DNA from: Bacillus sp. cl95
GTDB taxonomy: Bacteria; Bacillota; Bacilli; Bacillales; Cytobacillaceae
Length of the DNA: 64,000 nt
Assembly: GCF_900115925.1 (NCBI RefSeq)
Contig: NZ_FOYF01000001.1
Location: forward strand, 620,001 to 684,000
Direction of reading: 5' to 3'
Program-made: the position numbers and the translations under genes
Notes under the pieces: generated by a model
Told to the model about the DNA's origin: nothing
What the model saw: only the letters and a program-made list of their open reading frames with translations
Database searches by the model: none
Shown here: positions 7,591-16,424 of the stretch, one piece after another
Numbering within the stretch: position 1 is the stretch's first letter
Layout: each line of letters begins with the position of its first letter

Positions 7591-7657
7591 TCTTCAGTGC
7601 CCCCTACTCTATACCACCTTGTCCATTTTTCATCTCTATCTTGCCTCTCTTTTTTGA

Positions 7658-7686
7658 ATTATGACAAAAATTTCTACCCCTGTAAA
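7658..7686 (-). promoter_or_regulatory. Sigma-A promoter of the Spo0E-like gene
   Basis: On the minus strand TTTACA (7686-7681), a 17-base spacer and CATAAT (7663-7658). The transcript would start near 7651, about 60 bases before the TTG start. Confidence 0.6.
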
Positions 7687-7728
7687 CCCTTTCGCAAAAC
7701 TAGACAAAACAATCATCTTTCCTTACTT

Positions 7729-7768
7729 TTCGACAGTAACTTCAGGGTTTTTTCTTGCGAATTCGACA
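7729..7768 (-). promoter_or_regulatory. Two Spo0A boxes
   Basis: TGTCGAA occurs twice in the same orientation on the minus strand, at 7735-7729 and 7768-7762, 33 bases apart (about three helical turns). The 0A-box consensus is TGNCGAA. They lie about 80 and 115 bases upstream of the predicted start point of the Spo0E-like gene. Confidence 0.5.
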
Positions 7769-7850
7769 TATTTCTTGTGGATTATCCAAAAAAAGGTATG
7801 TGGTTTTTTGTAGAAATATTGGAAAGCGCTTACATTTATATGGAATATAA

Positions 7851-7880
7851 AAGCAGATTTGAAATTCATCAAATCTGCTA
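7851..7880 (-). terminator. Terminator of the mtn operon
   Basis: Stem AGCAGATTTGA with TCAAATCTGCT and a short loop, followed on the minus strand by TTTTATATT, directly after the mtnD stop. Confidence 0.8.
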
Positions 7881-7892
7881 GAAAATCATAGA

Positions 7893-8426
7893 TTATAAGC
7901 TTACTTCTTCCTTCTCATAAATAGGAACCCATCCTTCTGTTGTAACAAAAATTCTTACTGCTACAACTTTTCGATCTTCCTGTAACGTGAAGTAATGCCT
8001 TACATTAGGTGGTACTGAAATAAGATCACCAGGCTCTAGATAGACTTCAAAAAAGACTCCATCTTTTCCTTCTATCACGAAAATCCCATGACCGCTTACA
8101 ATAAAACGAACTTCATCATCTGTATGATGATGTTCCTTTTTGAAGTTTTCTAAAAGGGTATCTAGATTCGGGGTTTTTTCCGATAATGAAATGACATCTT
8201 GAGCTTTATATCCGCGTTTCACTGAAATATCTGCAATTTCCTCTGCAAATGCATCTAAAATAGATGATTTTTCTTCATCAGACAATGTGTACTTCTCGGT
8301 TAATTCGGCTGGTAGTTTTCCGATATTCCAGTTTTCATAAATTACTTCCTGACTATCTAAAAATTTAGCAACTTCCTCTTTTCCATGAATTTGCTCGTCA
8401 CGGCCTTGAAATTGAATATGAGCCAT
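7893..8426 (-). CDS. mtnD: Acireductone dioxygenase
   Basis: A 177-residue cupin of the ARD family, the usual length. The metal-binding cupin motif is HHHTDDEVRFIVSGHGIF, with the second histidine at NVRHYFTL. It oxidises the acireductone 1,2-dihydroxy-5-(methylthio)pent-1-en-3-one; with iron the product is the 2-oxo acid precursor of methionine. A GGAGGAAA site precedes the ATG. Last gene of mtnWXBD, 22 bases after mtnB. Confidence 0.95.
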   Translation of the reverse strand: MAHIQFQGRDEQIHGKEEVAKFLDSQEVIYENWNIGKLPAELTEKYTLSDEEKSSILDAFAEEIADISVKRGYKAQDVISLSEKTPNLDTLLENFKKEHHHTDDEVRFIVSGHGIFVIEGKDGVFFEVYLEPGDLISVPPNVRHYFTLQEDRKVVAVRIFVTTEGWVPIYEKEEVSL

Positions 8427-8448
8427 TTTCGTTTCCTCCTAAATTTTA

Positions 8449-9078
8449 TTAAACAACTTTAAATAACTGATACGGTTTGTGTTCCAGTAATCGGAGTTGA
8501 TAACGGAATAAGAATTCCGAAGCCTCAAGAATCTTTTTAGCTTCGAAAGCCGTTCTTCCCCATACGGTAATTCCATGATTTCTAATTAAAATAGCTCCAG
8601 TGTCTCCGGATACATATTCTGAGAATGACTTTGCCAAAGTAGGAATATGAGCGTAGTTTTTGATGATTGGTATGCGCAAAACGGCATCTTCTTCCCATTT
8701 ATCAAATGCCTTAATTAATTCCTGGCCTTGAAAGGAAACTTCTCCTGTATCACCATACACTTCTGAAATAACATTATTATCAATCGTATGAACATGAAGA
8801 CTGCAACCAGCTTTTGTACGTCGATATATTTCAACATGAAGAAGTGTCTCTGCTGATGGTTTTAAATGGGTTTCCTCAACTGGCCTTCCAAATTCGTCAA
8901 CAAGAAGAAAGTCTTCGTCAGTTCGCTTTCTTTTGTCTTTCCCACTAGCTGTCACTAAAAACCTTAGTGGCTCATCGCTCACTTTAATGGCCAAGTTTCC
9001 ACTTGTACCCATAAACCAATCCCTTCCAGAAAGCTCATCCTTTACGTCAGCCAGTTCGTTCCATCTTTGTTTAAGCAT
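8449..9078 (-). CDS. mtnB: Methylthioribulose-1-phosphate dehydratase
   Basis: A 209-residue class II aldolase/adducin-family protein. Zinc ligands are seen in LHVHTIDNN and [10 protein letters not shown], with a glycine-rich substrate loop near GTSGNLAIK. It dehydrates 5-methylthioribulose 1-phosphate to 2,3-diketo-5-methylthiopentyl 1-phosphate. Its ATG overlaps the mtnX stop by 8 bases and uses a GAGGTGAAG site inside the mtnX end, so the two are co-translated. Confidence 0.94.
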   Translation of the reverse strand: MLKQRWNELADVKDELSGRDWFMGTSGNLAIKVSDEPLRFLVTASGKDKRKRTDEDFLLVDEFGRPVEETHLKPSAETLLHVEIYRRTKAGCSLHVHTIDNNVISEVYGDTGEVSFQGQELIKAFDKWEEDAVLRIPIIKNYAHIPTLAKSFSEYVSGDTGAILIRNHGITVWGRTAFEAKKILEASEFLFRYQLRLLEHKPYQLFKVV

Positions 9079-9739
9079 TGACCTTCTTCACCTCTATCCT
9101 ATTTTTTATCACTTCAATACAATCGTAAAAGGTATCAAAACTTTCATGAGGAATGTCCCATTCCCGACATTTTTCAAGTAACAAATCCCTTGCTAGTACG
9201 AAGTCAGCCTTTTTAGCCGCTTCAAGATCGGTAACCGAGTCACCAATGACGATATTGAAATCTCCTGTTTTTTCATTTTTTCGCATGATGCTCGTTTTAC
9301 AACATCCACAATCATTGCTACATAGTTGATCACAAATATGTGGCCATTTGATTTCAATACGTTCTTTTGAAAAATCTGCTTCATTACAATAGATTCCTAG
9401 CAAAGGACTGAATTTTTCAAGCAATGGATGGACAAAGAAATCAATTCCACCACTGACTATATAGATTGGGATTCTTTCAGACTCTAAGAAAAAGAGGAAA
9501 TCTTGAAACCCTGGCCTCAGAATGGCGTTTTCAACAGCAAATTTAGTTAATTCGTCTTTTTGATTACTCGGTAAAAGAGCAAACAATTCACCAACGCCTT
9601 CGCGAATGGAAACTTTCCTTGAAAGAACGTTATCAGCGATTGTTTCCCAGCCCTCGGGTGCAAATTTTCTCATTAGGGCTATAATATTATCTTTAGCAGT
9701 CACAGTGCCGTCAAAATCACAGTAAACTACATATTGCAT
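9071..9739 (-). CDS. mtnX: 2-hydroxy-3-keto-5-methylthiopentenyl-1-phosphate phosphatase
   Basis: A 222-residue HAD-superfamily phosphatase. Motif I is [11 protein letters not shown], motif II is in YIVSGGIDF and the acidic motif IV is [15 protein letters not shown] cysteine-rich insert ([12 protein letters not shown]) is typical of Bacillus MtnX. It removes phosphate from the enol product of MtnW. The ATG follows the mtnW stop without a gap. Confidence 0.93.
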   Translation of the reverse strand: MQYVVYCDFDGTVTAKDNIIALMRKFAPEGWETIADNVLSRKVSIREGVGELFALLPSNQKDELTKFAVENAILRPGFQDFLFFLESERIPIYIVSGGIDFFVHPLLEKFSPLLGIYCNEADFSKERIEIKWPHICDQLCSNDCGCCKTSIMRKNEKTGDFNIVIGDSVTDLEAAKKADFVLARDLLLEKCREWDIPHESFDTFYDCIEVIKNRIEVKKVNA

Positions 9740-10954
9740 TTAGACATTCACCTCAACGCTTCCCCAAAGTTGAATCGCCTTTTTTAGTTCCGGATACTGT
9801 TCCGCACCCACGAATAGACTCTTTCCTTTCAGGTGAGTTTCAATCGCTTGGATGAATGCTCGCCCTCCTCCTTGAGCACCATCAGGATGACCATGAACAC
9901 CTCCACCTGCGTTTATGACACAGTCATTTCCAAAGTCCTCAATGAGCAGTGGCACTAAACCTGGGTGTATTCCTGCAGAAGGTACAGGAAAGGCTGGCTT
10001 TAAGGAGTCAGGTAGCAACAGCTCTCTACTAATCGATAGCGTCTGATTTTTTTCCAATGCAACAGAGCCGTATGGTGACGGAAAAAGTGATAAATCCGCT
10101 CCTGCATATCTTAACAATTTGCCGAGCAACAATGAGTTCGACACCCCATAATCAGGTGATGAAGTCAGAGCTCCACTGAATGCAGGGTGAGCCATAAAAG
10201 GAAGCGCTATTTCATCGTCCTCCCTCAACTCCTGCAATGTATCCAACCCATAAGAAAAGACATTAAACAATAGTAGATCTGCTCCGAGTTCAGCTGCTCT
10301 TCTTGCTTGGTCCCTTAGTTTGGAAGTGCGACCGGTAAGATTAACGGCATATAAGGTTTTGTTCCCTGTCTGTTCATAAACTTCATGTAAGACCTTTTTA
10401 CCTTCTACAATTCTCTTTTCAAACGGAGTTAATTCATTTTCAAAAAGAATTTCATCGTCTTTGACAATATTTATTCCGCCTAGTGCCTGCTCCTTTAGCT
10501 GACGGATAAGAAAATCCATATCTCTTCCTAGTACTCCCTTGAAGATACTCATTAGCAAAGGTTTGTCATATACACTTGTTAAGTTCCTAATTCCCTCTAC
10601 GCCGAATCTTGGACCAGGGAATACATTTTTCAAGGCCGCATCAAACTGTAAATCAATCAGCTTAATTTTACCGTCGAGGGAAAGCTTTCCGAAAACAGTT
10701 GTAAGAATTGCTGGAATATCATTTGAGAAATTTACGGCAGGATAGGCGATTTTCAAAATCGCAGCTTCTACTTGACCGTTAGAAACAGCTTCAACCGAAA
10801 CGACTCTCCCTTTATGTCGTCGTAGCTGGTTTTGTTCTAGTTCAGGTAAGTTGGTCCATGAGCCAACCGTTAACCCTAAGGCAATCTCCTCAGCTTTTTT
10901 TTCAGGATTTTCACAATGGTCATTTACAGCATAAGTTGCGATCAATTCAGTCAT
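9740..10954 (-). CDS. mtnW: 2,3-diketo-5-methylthiopentyl-1-phosphate enolase (RuBisCO-like)
   Basis: A 404-residue RuBisCO-like protein. The large-subunit-type metal-binding loop is present as [10 protein letters not shown], but the protein belongs to the YkrW enolase group, which does not fix CO2. C-terminal phosphate-binding glycines are in [20 protein letters not shown]. It converts diketo-methylthiopentyl phosphate to its enol form. First gene of mtnWXBD, under an S-box leader at 10996-11147. Confidence 0.94.
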   Translation of the reverse strand: MTELIATYAVNDHCENPEKKAEEIALGLTVGSWTNLPELEQNQLRRHKGRVVSVEAVSNGQVEAAILKIAYPAVNFSNDIPAILTTVFGKLSLDGKIKLIDLQFDAALKNVFPGPRFGVEGIRNLTSVYDKPLLMSIFKGVLGRDMDFLIRQLKEQALGGINIVKDDEILFENELTPFEKRIVEGKKVLHEVYEQTGNKTLYAVNLTGRTSKLRDQARRAAELGADLLLFNVFSYGLDTLQELREDDEIALPFMAHPAFSGALTSSPDYGVSNSLLLGKLLRYAGADLSLFPSPYGSVALEKNQTLSISRELLLPDSLKPAFPVPSAGIHPGLVPLLIEDFGNDCVINAGGGVHGHPDGAQGGGRAFIQAIETHLKGKSLFVGAEQYPELKKAIQLWGSVEVNV

Positions 10955-10995
10955 TTGTTCTTCTTCCTTTCTCCCTTAAAAAGAGCCAAAACAGC

Positions 10996-11147
10996 AAAAA
11001 ACCTCTTCAGAAAGAAGAGGTTAGCATTACAAACTAACATCCTCTTATCTGCCAGCTATCGCTGCAAGAATTAGCACCGTGCTTAACAAAATGTTAAGTC
11101 GGTTGCCGGGCTTCATAGGGCTAGTCCCTCCACCTGCTCTTGATAAG
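10996..11147 (-). promoter_or_regulatory. SAM riboswitch (S-box) with terminator
   Basis: On the minus strand the leader reads CTTATCAAGAGCAGGTGGAG, then GGACTAGCCC, ATGAAGCCCGGCAACCG, a stem-loop, ACGGTGCTAATTC and GATAAGA. These are the conserved S-box helices P1-P4 and the k-turn. A terminator hairpin follows (AACCTCTTC with GAAGAGGTT, then T-run, 10996-11022). It should shut off mtnWXBD when SAM is plentiful. Confidence 0.95.
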
Positions 11148-11196
11148 AAAACGAAATGTATATTTGATTTTCATAATTTAAAATTAATTAATTAGG

Positions 11197-11225
11197 ATTA
11201 TCGCAAGAATTTTTCAGATTGTCAA
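11197..11225 (-). promoter_or_regulatory. Sigma-A promoter of mtnWXBD
   Basis: TTGACA (11225-11220), 17 bases and GATAAT (11202-11197) on the minus strand, just after the mtnE stop and upstream of the S-box. Confidence 0.8.
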
Positions 11226-11232
11226 TTAGTTT

Positions 11233-12405
11233 TTAGAAAATTTTTAATGATTCGATTCTTCTTGCGGCTTCTTCCAGTCTTTCCTCTGTTGTTAACAATC
11301 CGACCCTTACATAACCTTCACCGTGCTCTCCAAATCCTATCCCGGGAGCAACCATAATATGAGCCCTCTCCAACAAAAAATTAGAGAACTCCTCCGAAGT
11401 GTATCCAGTGGGAACCTTCAACCAAGCGAAAAACGAACCTTTCGGCGCTTTGACTTCCCAACCGATTGACTTCAAACCATTTATGAAAACATCTCTTCTC
11501 TTTTCATAAAGGTCGTTTAGCTCACGAACACAGTCTTGTGACCCTATTAACGCTTCTGCCGCCGCTTCTTGAATACCTCCGAACAGACTTACAAAGAGAT
11601 GGTCTTGCATGAGTTGGATGCTTGAGATCACACTTCGATTACCTACCGCAAACCCCACTCTCCATCCTGCCATATTATAAGTTTTAGAAAGCGTATAGAT
11701 TTCAATACCAATATCCTTTGCCCCTTCAACCTCGAGAAAACTCGCCGGCTTTTCACCGTCAAATCCGATACCACCATAGGCAAAATCATGGACGATACAA
11801 ATATCGTGTTCATTTGCCAGTTGAACAGTTTTTTCAAAAAATCCCTTCGTCGCGACAGCTCCCGTTGGATTATTTGGATAGTTTAGGAACATTAACTTTG
11901 CAGCACGAAGAGTTTCTTTAGAAATAGCATCATAATCTGGCAAAAACTCATTCTTTTCCAAAAGTGGCATCATTGCCATCTCTGCTCGTGCAAGTGCGAC
12001 ACCTGACCAATAGTCAGGATAACCCGGATCTGGTACGAGTACAGTATCACCAGGATTCAACAAACATTGCGGTATTTCCACAAGCCCGGCTTTTCCTCCA
12101 AAAAGGATGGCCACTTCTGAATCTGGGTCTAAAACTACACCATATTCACGCATGTAAAATTCTGCGGCTGCTTCTTTCAAATATCGGAACCCCTGAAATG
12201 GAGGGTACTTGTGGTTTACTGGATTTGCTGCCGCTGCTTGTAATTTAGCAACGATGTGTTCAGGTGTTGGTTGATCGGGATTACCTTGTCCTAAATTAAT
12301 GACATCAAATCCCTGAGCAACATACTCTCCTACCTTTTTTACGAGTGATGCGAAAAATTGTTTCGGTAAGCTATCTAGCAAATCTGATTGTTGAAAGTGT
12401 TTCAA
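11233..12405 (-). CDS. mtnE: Methionine-salvage aminotransferase
   Basis: A 390-residue fold-type I PLP aminotransferase. The PLP lysine is in LSKTYNMAGWRVGFAVG, with DPGYPDYWSG and LNYPNNPTGA as other family motifs. It transaminates 4-methylthio-2-oxobutanoate to methionine, the last salvage step. A TTG start at 12405 (MKHFQQSDLL) is chosen because AGGTGG lies 6 bases before it and the N-terminus then matches the MtnE family; a GTG at 12414 is also possible. It lies upstream of the S-box leader, so it is not itself under that riboswitch. Confidence 0.92.
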   Translation of the reverse strand: MKHFQQSDLLDSLPKQFFASLVKKVGEYVAQGFDVINLGQGNPDQPTPEHIVAKLQAAAANPVNHKYPPFQGFRYLKEAAAEFYMREYGVVLDPDSEVAILFGGKAGLVEIPQCLLNPGDTVLVPDPGYPDYWSGVALARAEMAMMPLLEKNEFLPDYDAISKETLRAAKLMFLNYPNNPTGAVATKGFFEKTVQLANEHDICIVHDFAYGGIGFDGEKPASFLEVEGAKDIGIEIYTLSKTYNMAGWRVGFAVGNRSVISSIQLMQDHLFVSLFGGIQEAAAEALIGSQDCVRELNDLYEKRRDVFINGLKSIGWEVKAPKGSFFAWLKVPTGYTSEEFSNFLLERAHIMVAPGIGFGEHGEGYVRVGLLTTEERLEEAARRIESLKIF

Positions 12406-12532
12406 TTGGTCCACCTGCTTTTAATTTTTTGAATGATGAAATTTTTAGTTGAAAATCTAGTCACAAATGATATAACGTTAATGACAGCTTGTAAAGTAAA
12501 AATTTAGATTTTTCTAAAAGAGGTGGAACAAG

Positions 12533-13318
12533 ATGAACTGGAAATTAGCCTGTATTCAAATGGATATTGTATTTGGGAACCCTGAACGCAATCTAGAGAA
12601 GGCGACTGAATTGATTGAAAAAGCGGCAATATCTAAGCCGAATATCATCGTCTTACCCGAGTTGTGGACGACAGGGTATGACTTAACTAGACTCGAAGAA
12701 ATAGCAGATAGTAAAGGCGTAAACACTATTGGCTTTCTGAAAAAAATGGCAATAAAATACAAAGTGCATTTCGTGGGAGGTTCCATCGCAAATCGAACAG
12801 AAAAAGGTGTTAAAAACACTTTATTTGTGATTACTAAAGATGGAGAGCTCGTTCATGAATATAGCAAACTTCATTTGTTCCGTTTAATGGATGAACACTT
12901 ATATTTAATTCCCGGCAGTGAAAAGGGATTATTTGAATTAGAACAACAATCTCTTGCAGCCATGATTTGTTATGACATTCGTTTCCCAGAATGGATTCGA
13001 AGCCATACTGTAAAAGGAGCTAAAGCACTTTTTGTCGTGGCTGAATGGCCAATGCCTCGCCTTCATCATTGGAGGTCCTTACTCATTGCCAGAGCGATTG
13101 AAAATCAGTGTTATGTGATTGCATGTAATCGAGCAGGAAGTGATCCAAATAATGAGTTTGCTGGGCACTCGATGGTCATTGATCCATGGGGAGAAATTGT
13201 AGCTGAAGCAGGAGAATTGGAAGAAATAATGGTCGCTGACATAGATTTTGCAAAAGTAGATCAAGTCAGGAGTCAGATACCGATATTTACTGATAGAATT
13301 CCCGAACTTTATAATTAA
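12533..13318 (+). CDS. mtnU: Nitrilase-family amidohydrolase (MtnU type)
   Basis: A 261-residue carbon-nitrogen hydrolase. The catalytic triad is visible: Glu in LPELWTTGYD, Lys in YSKLHLF and Cys in AAMICYDIRFPEW. The Bacillus homologue YkrU/MtnU lies beside mtnE; it is thought to act as omega-amidase on 2-oxoglutaramate-type products of the transaminase. An AGAGGTGGAA site precedes the ATG. It is divergent from mtnE with a 118-127-base intergenic region in which I see no S-box. Confidence 0.85.
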   Translation: MNWKLACIQMDIVFGNPERNLEKATELIEKAAISKPNIIVLPELWTTGYDLTRLEEIADSKGVNTIGFLKKMAIKYKVHFVGGSIANRTEKGVKNTLFVITKDGELVHEYSKLHLFRLMDEHLYLIPGSEKGLFELEQQSLAAMICYDIRFPEWIRSHTVKGAKALFVVAEWPMPRLHHWRSLLIARAIENQCYVIACNRAGSDPNNEFAGHSMVIDPWGEIVAEAGELEEIMVADIDFAKVDQVRSQIPIFTDRIPELYN

Positions 13319-13327
13319 TTTTTGTTC

Positions 13328-13375
13328 AATAGGAGGATGGAGTCCGCTGAACTTGCACGCTCCCTTCCTCCTATT
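13328..13375. terminator. Terminator between convergent genes
   Basis: Inverted repeat AATAGGAGGA with TCCTCCTATT around an imperfectly paired loop, just after the mtnU stop and before the DUF2087 gene end. Confidence 0.6.
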
Positions 13376-13385
13376 AGGTTTATTA

Positions 13386-14003
13386 TCAATCTATTTTTGC
13401 CCACATTTCTTGAGGATTCAGTTCATAAATACTATTTTCGCGATACATATATTGATTGATAATGAATTCCCTTCGAATGGTCGCATAATCTTCATGAAAC
13501 TGCTTAATATAGTCATTCAGTTCTTTTTCCTCGTACTTTTTCCCTATTTTCAGACCACAAACAATATGTTCAAATACCATGAGTTTCTTCTTCCGTTGTG
13601 CTGGTATGCTTTTTAATCGGCCATCATTTGAAAAGAAATTTTTCAAGACCTTCTGGCGTTCCTGATTCATTTCAGTCACTTCATCCACCTTTTCCTCTTT
13701 TTTCTCAAATAGTTGGGTTAAACCCTTTGCCTGCTGGCGGATTACAGATTCATTTAAATAAAAATAAATCGTGTTTTTATCTCGTCTTTCATACACCACA
13801 TTGATTTCACGAAGTTTTTTTAAATGGTGTGTAATCGTTGAAGGAGTCAATCCCAATTTACCCGCGATTGCCTGACCATGCAGGGGTCCATTTGCTAGTA
13901 AAGCAACCACTCGGACCCTTGTCGGATCTCCCATTGTTTTTAAGAAAGTCACTAAGCGGTTCAGTTGCATCCTAATCATCCTATCCGGTAATTTGATAAT
14001 CAT
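13386..14003 (-). CDS. ArsR-type regulator with DUF2087 domain
   Basis: A 205-residue protein. Residues 15-90 form an ArsR-like winged helix (FLKTMGDPTRVRVVALL, then recognition helix TPSTITHHLKKLREINVV and wing ERRDKNTIYFYL). Residues 125-200 match the DUF2087 pattern (NDGRLKSIPAQRKKKLMVFEHIV, RREFIINQYMYRENSIYEL). No metal-binding cysteines are seen, so it is not a classical metal sensor. Target genes are unknown. The true start may be Met-9 or Met-12, since the first ATG lacks a clear ribosome site. Confidence 0.8.
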   Translation of the reverse strand: MIIKLPDRMIRMQLNRLVTFLKTMGDPTRVRVVALLANGPLHGQAIAGKLGLTPSTITHHLKKLREINVVYERRDKNTIYFYLNESVIRQQAKGLTQLFEKKEEKVDEVTEMNQERQKVLKNFFSNDGRLKSIPAQRKKKLMVFEHIVCGLKIGKKYEEKELNDYIKQFHEDYATIRREFIINQYMYRENSIYELNPQEMWAKID

Positions 14004-14095
14004 CTAATTAGATATATATCAAATTATTATATTCCAGTCAACTCAAAGAGACACTTTTTGTTAAAAAAGTGCCAATTTTTTACTATCGTACTAAT

Positions 14096-15949
14096 TTAAT
14101 CTTCGTTAACTATCAAAGGTAGATAAATATTGAATACTGTTCCTTTACCTTCTTCGCTTTCGACTTTTATGAAACCTTTATGTTCTTCAATGATTCGATA
14201 GGTAACCATCAAGCCCAGACCAGTCCCTCTATCTTTCGTCGTATAAAAAGGCTCACCCAGTCTTTTTAGCTTTTCGGGCGGTATTCCGATTCCCTCATCT
14301 TTAATTCTTATATGTAGTTTGTTATCTCTTGACTTTCCAAAAGAGATATCTATCATACCTCCTTCAGGCATGACTTCAATTGCATTTTTTATAATATTGA
14401 TAAAGACCTTCTTTAATTGGTTAGGTTCACAGAAAACTCTGCCACCCCCATCCTCATAAAACGTACCGAATTGGACGTTATGAAGGACCGCCTGTGCTCC
14501 CAAAAGGTCGACTGTTTCCTTCATGATCTTTGTTACATCACACTCTTCAAATCTGACAGCCTGAGGCTTAGCAAGAATTAAAAATTCATTAATAATGGTA
14601 TCGATTCGTTGCAGTTCGGAAGTTATTACTTGATAATACATTTCGTGTTCTTTTTTTATACTGCCTTTTAGAAGCTGCACAAACCCTTTTAAAGCAGTCA
14701 TTGGATTACGAATTTCATGGGCAATACCCGCTGCCAATTGACCAATTACGTTTAATGTATCTGACTTCCGTAATTGTTCTTGCATTTCCATTTTCTCTGT
14801 AATGTCTCGAAAAACAGTCAAGCTAAGCCCTTCGACAACATTGTATTTCGATGAAAAATCATAATGTTTAGGTGTCCCATCCCTCTGTTCGAGGATGATT
14901 GACGAATCGTGTTGACCAAATTGAATAACCTGTTCGACGTGCTGCATTAGTTCCTGATGTTTCTTAGGACATTTTGTTACAAGTTCTTTGATGGATTTTC
15001 CGATGATCTTTCTTTTGGATATGCCGAAACTTAATTCAGCTGAAGTATTCACATCGGTAATAATATAATCTTCATCCCACAGGATCATACCATCAAAAGA
15101 CCCTTCAAATACTTTCCTACATTTTAACTCACTAAATCTTAATTCTTGTTCCATGCGATGACGATTGCTCACATCACGAAAAATAGTCATGTGATATCCA
15201 TCAACAGAATGCATTCTACTCGAAAATTCAATTAACTTTTCTTTCCCACTCGGCAATGTAAAAAAAAGTTGGCCTTTTCCTGCCCCGGTTTCATTTATTT
15301 CAGTCATCGCTTTATAGTAATTTTCGTCTTTTTTTACTTGAAATTCCTTAAACCGTTTCCCTACAATTTCATGGTGTGATGACTCAAAGATACGGCAAGC
15401 TGAAGAGTTAGCGTTAACAACTTTACCTTTTAAATCCCAAAAAACGATTCCATCTATAGCCTGTAAAAATAAAGCTTTTACAAGATCGTCTTTATTCGTA
15501 ATGGATTCTTCCATGATTTTTTTATGAGTTATATCTCTCATAACGGAAATATTAAGATTTCCTAGAGGATGTCTTGTCGTAATAACATCAAAAAAAGTTA
15601 TACCGTTACGGTGTACAATGGGCAGAATTCCTTTTGCTTTTCCGGCTTCCATAAGGAGTATATTTTGACGCTTAAGTTTATAGTGCTTTTCATATGGAAT
15701 GAATTCTTCTAAGGGTTTCGAAATGATTTCGTGCTTTTTCAAGCCTACATGGGAACAAAAAGCATCATTAACATCGATGATTTCACCGTTATCGTCAAAA
15801 TGAATAATGGCGTCTTCTGCCACTTTCGTCAGGGCATTCCATTTTTCTCTATTTGAGATTTCATTTTTAAGCAGGTTGTTTTGTTCTTCCAATTCTGCAA
15901 TCTTTGCTTTTAAAATTTGCACATCTTCACTGAATGTCTCATGTGCCAT
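14096..15949 (-). CDS. Three-PAS sensor histidine kinase
   Basis: A 617-residue cytoplasmic kinase with no membrane segment. A short N-terminal coiled coil is followed by three PAS domains (roughly residues 40-150, 160-275 and 280-395), a HisKA domain with the phosphoacceptor in GIAHEIRNPMTALKGFVQ, and an HATPase domain with N-box INIIKNAIEVMPEGG, DEGIGIPPEKL and GTGLGLMVTYRI. The design resembles Bacillus sporulation kinases that feed the phosphorelay, and no response regulator gene is adjacent. The ATG at 15949 with a GGGGGGA site is preferred to an upstream GTG. Role in sporulation is inferred. Confidence 0.85.
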   Translation of the reverse strand: MAHETFSEDVQILKAKIAELEEQNNLLKNEISNREKWNALTKVAEDAIIHFDDNGEIIDVNDAFCSHVGLKKHEIISKPLEEFIPYEKHYKLKRQNILLMEAGKAKGILPIVHRNGITFFDVITTRHPLGNLNISVMRDITHKKIMEESITNKDDLVKALFLQAIDGIVFWDLKGKVVNANSSACRIFESSHHEIVGKRFKEFQVKKDENYYKAMTEINETGAGKGQLFFTLPSGKEKLIEFSSRMHSVDGYHMTIFRDVSNRHRMEQELRFSELKCRKVFEGSFDGMILWDEDYIITDVNTSAELSFGISKRKIIGKSIKELVTKCPKKHQELMQHVEQVIQFGQHDSSIILEQRDGTPKHYDFSSKYNVVEGLSLTVFRDITEKMEMQEQLRKSDTLNVIGQLAAGIAHEIRNPMTALKGFVQLLKGSIKKEHEMYYQVITSELQRIDTIINEFLILAKPQAVRFEECDVTKIMKETVDLLGAQAVLHNVQFGTFYEDGGGRVFCEPNQLKKVFINIIKNAIEVMPEGGMIDISFGKSRDNKLHIRIKDEGIGIPPEKLKRLGEPFYTTKDRGTGLGLMVTYRIIEEHKGFIKVESEEGKGTVFNIYLPLIVNED

Positions 15950-16156
15950 ATATTGTCCCCCCGCGCCATTCACAAAACAGTTATTGTAACATTCATATTC
16001 TACAGAGTGCTAATAAAAACCTTTATTTAAGTATTGAAAATTCCGATTATTTAATCTATGTCTTTATTAAAGTCTCTGTTAAATTACCTGTTGATTTCCA
16101 CTGCAGTCAACATGGTGTCAAAAACAATAATATGCTTTTACATAACCCTGCTAAAA

Positions 16157-16187
16157 AGCCGTTTCTAGAAGAAACGGCTTCAATTTT
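16157..16187 (-). terminator. Terminator beyond the chemoreceptor gene
   Basis: Stem AGCCGTTTC with GAAACGGCT and a 5-nt loop; on the minus strand a T-run follows. It is separated from the chemoreceptor stop (16425) by a repeat element, suggesting that the element inserted into the 3' untranslated region. Confidence 0.65.
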
Positions 16188-16229
16188 TCAGGCTGTTTTC
16201 GTAAACTTTGTTGCTTTTAGATTGTAGTG

Positions 16230-16359
16230 GTTGATTTCCGCTCCAGGATGCTCGCTTTCCGCGGGGCGTGCGGTGAGCCTCCTCGGCGCATTTGCGCCTG
16301 TGGGGTCTCACCTGTCCCGCTAATCCCGCAGGAGTCTCGCACCTTCCACTCCAATCAAC
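16230..16359. repeat. Canonical copy of the GTTGATT repeat family
   Basis: A 130-base GC-rich element, from GTTGATTTCCGCTCCAGG to CCTTCCACTCCAATCAAC, with the inner blocks TCGCTTTCCGCGGGG, GGCGCATTTGCGCC (a hairpin) and CCCGCAGGAGTCTCGC. Base composition differs sharply from its surroundings. It codes for nothing plausible. It sits between the chemoreceptor stop and its terminator. Confidence 0.75.
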
Positions 16360-16424
16360 TTAATTTTTGGCTTGCTTTCACAAATCTTTGTAAAAACAAA
16401 AACCTTTTAGAAAAGAGCCATTTT

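Noticed and set aside
7561-7881. 106-residue plus-strand ORF
   Set aside because: It is antisense to the Spo0E-like gene start and its promoter region, has erratic composition, and ends inside the mtn terminator.
9193-9384. 63-residue minus-strand ORF
   Set aside because: It is a shadow frame inside mtnX.
9740-10954. A carbon-fixing RuBisCO large subunit
   Set aside because: Gene neighbours and sequence type identify the methionine-salvage enolase MtnW.
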